From NCBI GenBank assembly GCA_015523055.1, contig WALD01000082.1, forward strand, positions 1 to 27,702: a stretch of DNA of 27,702 nt, given 5' to 3'. Source of the DNA: Candidatus Altarchaeota archaeon (GTDB lineage Archaea > Altiarchaeota > Altiarchaeia > IMC4 > QMZM01). The notes beneath the pieces were generated by a model. That model saw only the letters and a list, made by a program, of their open reading frames with translations. It was not told where the DNA came from and ran no database searches. This document shows, piece by piece, positions 23,785 to 27,702 of the stretch (its first letter is position 1; every line of letters begins with the position of its first letter). The position numbers and the translations under genes are program-made.

Positions 23785-25062
23785 ATGGAAAGCGGCTTTG
23801 TGACATTTATCGGGAAACAAGAGAGACCAACAAGGTCTATTAACAATATTAGAAAAGTAGGGGATATTCTTGGCATAGATGATGATATCGTAAATACAAT
23901 TATCTACCCACAGGACGTTCATGTTTTCAGGCTTCACATTAACCTGGTGGGACATCCAATAAATGTATGGGGGTGTACCTCTTTTCATAATAGGGCAAGA
24001 GGCATTTACAAAGGAGGAATAAGGATTTCTTCTGATGTGGATATCTGGAACACCATTGAGCTTTCAAGGCTAATGACCTTAAAGACGTCTTTGGTGGATT
24101 TGGAGCTTGGCGGGGCAAAAACAGGAATACGTTTTGACATATCTGAGGCATATAAGTTGCTTGGTAAAAAGCAATATGATATCAAAATCGAGAGCTATGT
24201 CAAAAAGGAGATAATTAGGGAGTTTGCCCATCATTACCGTGAAATACTATTAAAAAAGCACTACGTTCCTGCCCCGGACATTAACACGGGCCCAGCTGAA
24301 ATGGCCTTGATTTATGATGAAACCCATGAACCCTCTTCCGTTACCGGAAAACCGGAGGGTGTTCCTGGGTGGCTGCCCGGCAGAAAAGAAGCAACGGGCT
24401 ATGGGGTTTTTATAGTTGTGAAAAACCTGATTGCGAAAACGAAGCAAAAACCCGAAGAAACCACTGTGGCAATTCAGGGTTTTGGAAACGTCGGCTCAAA
24501 CGTGGCGTTTTTCTTGGACAAACTGGGGGTGAAGATAGTGGCTGTCGAGGACAAGGACGGGAGCGTTTACAAAGAAGAGGGCATTGATGTCGCATCACTG
24601 TCCAAATATGTAACATCCAATGGGACAGTTAAAGGGTTTTGCGACCCGGCAGCTGATTTCTTTGGAGTTGAGGTGGACATCATGATTCCAGCGGCGATTA
24701 ATGATGCCATAGATGTCAAAGCAGCTAAAAAGATAAAGGCCAAGTACATCGTTGAGGGCGCAAATTCCCCGACAACCCCCGAGGCAATGGATATACTGGA
24801 GAAAAAAGGCGTGATCATCATCCCGGACATTCTCTCAAACGCCGGGGGCGTAATAGCATCCTCTGTGGAGTATGCCAATCCAATATCGACGCAAAAAATG
24901 GACAATGAGGAGGTATTCGGCATGATTAAGAGGAAAATCGGGAAAAGCATGGACCTTGCCTCGGACATAGCGAAGGAAAGATCAATAAGTCTGGACCTTG
25001 CATGCACCTTCTTATCAGCCGAGAGACTAATCAAGACGATGAAGAACAGGGGATGGACATAG
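23785..25062 (+). CDS. gdhA: Glu/Leu/Phe/Val dehydrogenase family protein, probable glutamate dehydrogenase
   Basis: NAD(P)-dependent amino-acid dehydrogenase that interconverts an amino acid with its 2-oxo acid and ammonia; glutamate is the most likely substrate. The 425-residue length is typical. The N-terminal substrate domain has YKGGIRIS (K76), LMTLKTSL (K100) and LELGGAKTGI (K112), matching the three conserved lysines of clostridial GDH. PAPDINTGP carries the catalytic aspartate. GRKEATGYGV leads into the Rossmann domain with VAIQGFGNVGSN. NAGGVIASSVEYA closes the active site. The glycine-rich loop is usually GGGKGG but here reads GGAKTG, so substrate preference may differ. It stands alone between the divergent zinc-ribbon pair and the VWA gene, 34 bases upstream of the latter's ATG. 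Confidence 0.85.
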   Translation: MESGFVTFIGKQERPTRSINNIRKVGDILGIDDDIVNTIIYPQDVHVFRLHINLVGHPINVWGCTSFHNRARGIYKGGIRISSDVDIWNTIELSRLMTLKTSLVDLELGGAKTGIRFDISEAYKLLGKKQYDIKIESYVKKEIIREFAHHYREILLKKHYVPAPDINTGPAEMALIYDETHEPSSVTGKPEGVPGWLPGRKEATGYGVFIVVKNLIAKTKQKPEETTVAIQGFGNVGSNVAFFLDKLGVKIVAVEDKDGSVYKEEGIDVASLSKYVTSNGTVKGFCDPAADFFGVEVDIMIPAAINDAIDVKAAKKIKAKYIVEGANSPTTPEAMDILEKKGVIIIPDILSNAGGVIASSVEYANPISTQKMDNEEVFGMIKRKIGKSMDLASDIAKERSISLDLACTFLSAERLIKTMKNRGWT

Positions 25063-25096
25063 CAGATATTTATCCCTCGAATCGAATTTGATATTG

Positions 25097-27622
25097 ATGG
25101 CTCTTGGATTCCAGAATATCGGCATCGAAAACCCCTACATTCTTCTGGTCATAATTCCCGCAGTGTTTCTTCTCTACCGCTATGTCAGGGAGGGGGGGAT
25201 GAACAGGAGGAAGAGAATATTCATCGCGTCCAGGACAGTTATACTCTCTCTCCTTCTTCTGGCAATCGCTTCCCCATATAGTCTCAGGAATATAAAGGAA
25301 TTTCGCGATGCAGCATCGGTAATCTTCCTCTATGATGTCTCAGGAAGCATGTCCATTTATCCCGGGGAAATTCGTTCCAGAGTGGATGAACTTTATCGCT
25401 CTGTGAAGGGCAGGGTTGGCAATCTGACCGGTTATCCGGATGCAGTCAGTATCCAATATTTTTCTGAGGGTAATAGAACGGAGATAGGGAATGTCCTCTA
25501 CCAGAATGCCCTCAAGACCGATACGAAGAGTAATCTGCTGGTACTAATAAGCGATGGTAACAACAACTATGGCAGAGACGCTGAGGATGTTGCATCGGTT
25601 CTTTCAGGCATGAACACCACCATATCAGCATTAATTCCTAACTCGGCATTCCGGGACATCTATCTTGCTGATATCCGCGGCAGGAAGAAGGTCCCTGCAG
25701 GCACAGAGTACCGAATAAAGGTAAAGGTCGGCAAGACGGGGGAGGGCAGGGCGGACTACCAGCTGAATATCTATGTTGATGGTAAGCAGGTGAACAGCGT
25801 CAATGCCTTTCAGGACGAGAATATGAGCAGCAGAGACTTTGTTCTGTCCTTCACCAAAAGAGGCCCCCACAAGATAGTCGCTGAGGTTGTTCCTAAGGGA
25901 GAGGACTATTTCCCAGTAAACAACATATTTCTGAAGGCAATAGATGTTGTTGACAAGCCCCACATCCTCGTAATCTCGGATGATTCTGACTCTCCACTTC
26001 TCAGGGTACTGCGGGAGGGTTATGAGGTCACAGTAACCGACAGCCCGGTGATGGATCCGGAGGATTATGATGCGGTCTTCATTGACAACAAAGCCATTGA
26101 AGAGCTCGGGAGCGATTTTGTGAGTTCGATAAACAGCTATGTAGTGGCTGGAAACGGTCTTGTGGTTGTTGGGGGGGATAAGGCCTACGAGAAAGGGGGC
26201 TACTATAATAGCCCCCTGGAGAGAATTCTCCCGGTGGTATCTACCGAGATTCCGAAGGAAAGGCGGAAGGATATCGCCGTCGTGTTTTTGATTGACAGGT
26301 CGGGCAGTTCAGGGGCGGGAGTGGGTCAGGATATAATGCTTGATGTCGAAAAAGCAATCGTGATTAATCTTATCCGTCAATTAAAGGATGAGGATAAGGT
26401 TGGTGTCATAGCCTTTAGTGCCACACCCTATGTCCTTTCAGATTTAAAGAGTTTGGGCAATACCAGAGATTATCTGGAGGACAAGCTCCCTCGCCTACAG
26501 ACGGGACAAGGGACAGCTATAATGTCCTCACTTATTCTTGCAGAAAGATATCTTGAGGACATAACGGAGAATAAACACCTTATTATTCTCTCAGACGGTT
26601 TTATAAATGAAAACAAAGACCTTATCCTGTCACAGATTAATGCTATGGCTGAGAAAGGCATAGTTGTACACACTGTGTTTGTTAAAAGTGGGTGGGGTGG
26701 TGATTCCGGATTTATGACTCAGATTGCAATGAAAGGACGGGGGGCATATTTTGAGGCTGGTGAATATGATCGGCTCAAACTGGAATTTGGTCGGGGTGAA
26801 GAGGACAGGACCGGGAAGAACCATATCACCATACACAATAGATACCATTTCATAACACAGGATATTGAAGATGCAGATGTTGAGGGCATGAGCGTAAACA
26901 AATACAACGGCGTTACCGACAAGTCAATCGCCCAGATGCTGATAACTACCGGAAGCAGGAAGCCCCTTGTTACCGTATGGAGATTCGGCCTCGGGAGGGT
27001 TGTTTCAATCTCTACAGATAATGGAGAGTCATGGGGGCCGAACCTTTATAGGGTGGCGAACGGTCAGCTGATTAATGCCATAACAAACTGGGCAATCGGA
27101 GACCTTGAGAAGGGGAGGGGGGTGGTAATAAACTCAAGAGATGGCTCCGTTGGCAGGGAATCAGAGATATCCATAGACTCCACTGAAACCCCCTACCTGA
27201 TAGCGCAGCATGAGGGCAGTAGCAAGGGGAGCAGAATAGGGCTGAAAGAGATTGATAGGGGGAGATATACCGGAACCCTTTATATGGGCTCGGAGGGTTT
27301 CTATTTCCTCAGGGCAGGCTATGGCTCCGTGGAGGATACTGACGCTGTTGCAGTAAACTACCCGACAGAGTATTCAAGGCTGGGAGTAAACAGGGAGAAA
27401 TTATCAAGCGTGACCAGAACCACGGGGGGGCGGGTATATAATATGTCCCAGCTGAAAGAGCTTGAGCAGGATGCTGTAAGGTATGCACAGGAGGGATCAA
27501 TGAAGAAAACTATCCGGAAGAATTCCCTCGCCCCCTACATTGCAATTCTCGCCCTGCTTATATTCTTTATAGATGTCGTCGTCAGGAGAATTCATGAGAT
27601 AAGGAAACCCAGCAAAGGATGA
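25097..27622 (+). CDS. Double-VWA membrane protein with glutamine-amidotransferase-like domain
   Basis: Membrane-anchored protein of 841 residues from the ATG at 25097; a TTG at 25088 would add three residues. Two N-terminal spans lie at about 11-30 and 45-63, as in BatA/aerotolerance-type proteins. VWA domain 1 starts at about 74 with MIDAS motif DVSGS at 80-84 and LISDG near 150. An Ig-like segment at 190-285 follows. A class I amidotransferase-like fold spans about 288-382 (HILVISDD, VVVGGDKAYEKGGY, LERILPV). VWA domain 2 starts at about 391 with DRSGS at 400-404 and ILSDGF. A beta-rich region comes next, and a C-terminal span lies at about 812-830. Both MIDAS sites are intact, so metal-dependent protein binding is likely. 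The stop overlaps the next gene by four bases. The process served is unknown. Confidence 0.82.
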   Translation: MALGFQNIGIENPYILLVIIPAVFLLYRYVREGGMNRRKRIFIASRTVILSLLLLAIASPYSLRNIKEFRDAASVIFLYDVSGSMSIYPGEIRSRVDELYRSVKGRVGNLTGYPDAVSIQYFSEGNRTEIGNVLYQNALKTDTKSNLLVLISDGNNNYGRDAEDVASVLSGMNTTISALIPNSAFRDIYLADIRGRKKVPAGTEYRIKVKVGKTGEGRADYQLNIYVDGKQVNSVNAFQDENMSSRDFVLSFTKRGPHKIVAEVVPKGEDYFPVNNIFLKAIDVVDKPHILVISDDSDSPLLRVLREGYEVTVTDSPVMDPEDYDAVFIDNKAIEELGSDFVSSINSYVVAGNGLVVVGGDKAYEKGGYYNSPLERILPVVSTEIPKERRKDIAVVFLIDRSGSSGAGVGQDIMLDVEKAIVINLIRQLKDEDKVGVIAFSATPYVLSDLKSLGNTRDYLEDKLPRLQTGQGTAIMSSLILAERYLEDITENKHLIILSDGFINENKDLILSQINAMAEKGIVVHTVFVKSGWGGDSGFMTQIAMKGRGAYFEAGEYDRLKLEFGRGEEDRTGKNHITIHNRYHFITQDIEDADVEGMSVNKYNGVTDKSIAQMLITTGSRKPLVTVWRFGLGRVVSISTDNGESWGPNLYRVANGQLINAITNWAIGDLEKGRGVVINSRDGSVGRESEISIDSTETPYLIAQHEGSSKGSRIGLKEIDRGRYTGTLYMGSEGFYFLRAGYGSVEDTDAVAVNYPTEYSRLGVNREKLSSVTRTTGGRVYNMSQLKELEQDAVRYAQEGSMKKTIRKNSLAPYIAILALLIFFIDVVVRRIHEIRKPSKG

Positions 27623-27702
27623 TTTTAGGTAAGGAGAGGATTCAGGAACTGATAGAGAATTCAGGTCTTTTGGAGAATTTCAGCCAGAGCTGTCTGGGGC
27701 GC
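27619..27702 (+). CDS. dcd: N-terminus of probable dCTP deaminase/dUTPase family protein (cut by window end)
   Basis: 28 codons are visible, starting with an ATG that overlaps the VWA stop (ATGA), so translational coupling is likely. The start MILGKERIQELIENSG followed by LLENFSQSCLGR resembles the N-terminus of archaeal dCTP deaminases, where a short helix and 'I.PFSEESLQPAGYDLR' precede the trimeric beta fold. The catalytic region lies beyond the window, so the call rests on this short similarity alone. Confidence 0.45.
   Translation, partial: MILGKERIQELIENSGLLENFSQSCLGR

Noticed and set aside
26470..26922. Several antisense frames opposite the second VWA domain
   Set aside because: They overlap one another and the conserved sense gene, and have no recognisable motifs or ribosome sites.

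Overview
The window looks like a chromosomal segment of a euryarchaeal-type archaeon. It carries both subunits of the archaeal DNA polymerase D, an archaeal-type riboflavin/F420 pathway reductase, a class II tRNA-Ser(GGA) without encoded CCA, and AT-rich TATA-type promoters. Arginine is mostly AGG/AGA and isoleucine often ATA. I cannot name the genus from sequence alone.

Layout. (1) 18-6546, plus strand: a compact run serA - polD small subunit - polD large subunit - arfC. Spacings are 0 bp, about 70 bp and a 4-bp overlap, so one operon is likely. (2) 6552-7644: a minus-strand tRNA-Ser(GGA), two tiny membrane-protein genes on the minus strand, and a divergent winged-helix regulator. The regulator's promoter is surrounded by AAGTCC/GGACTT boxes. 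(3) 7846-18488, minus strand: a surface-glycan/envelope block. In order of transcription it holds an eight-repeat beta-propeller/helical-repeat membrane protein, an Ig-like anchored exoprotein, a GT2 glycosyltransferase, a GT39-like membrane glycosyltransferase and a B12-domain radical SAM enzyme. After a 180-bp gap come an O-carbamoyltransferase and a second GT39-like enzyme. (4) 18594-19427, divergent: a sugar-nucleotide nucleotidyltransferase with an N-terminal ribbon-helix-helix DNA-binding domain. Two perfect 18-bp tandem repeats lie across its start codon. (5) 19482-23256: an AT-richer two-gene cassette of a RadC N-terminal domain alone plus a single-chain restriction-modification enzyme, probably horizontally acquired. 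(6) 23292-27702: two overlapping zinc-ribbon genes on the minus strand, a Glu/Leu/Phe/Val-type dehydrogenase, a large double-VWA membrane protein and the start of a probable dCTP deaminase/dUTPase gene.

How the genes fit together. The first block combines serine biosynthesis, replication and flavin/F420 synthesis. The central block would supply an activated sugar (nucleotidyltransferase), a lipid-linked sugar (GT2), transfer outside the membrane (two GT39-like enzymes) and decoration (carbamoyl group, radical SAM chemistry). Two membrane-anchored proteins with large external domains accompany it. The strongest candidates for something undescribed are the RHH-nucleotidyltransferase fusion with its tandem operator-like repeats, and the RadC-N/restriction enzyme pair. 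Next come the long overlap between the exoprotein and GT2 genes, and a possible 29-codon ORF followed by a terminator-like hairpin. No CRISPR array, rRNA, transposase or intein was seen, and no stretch over 300 bp lacks a gene.
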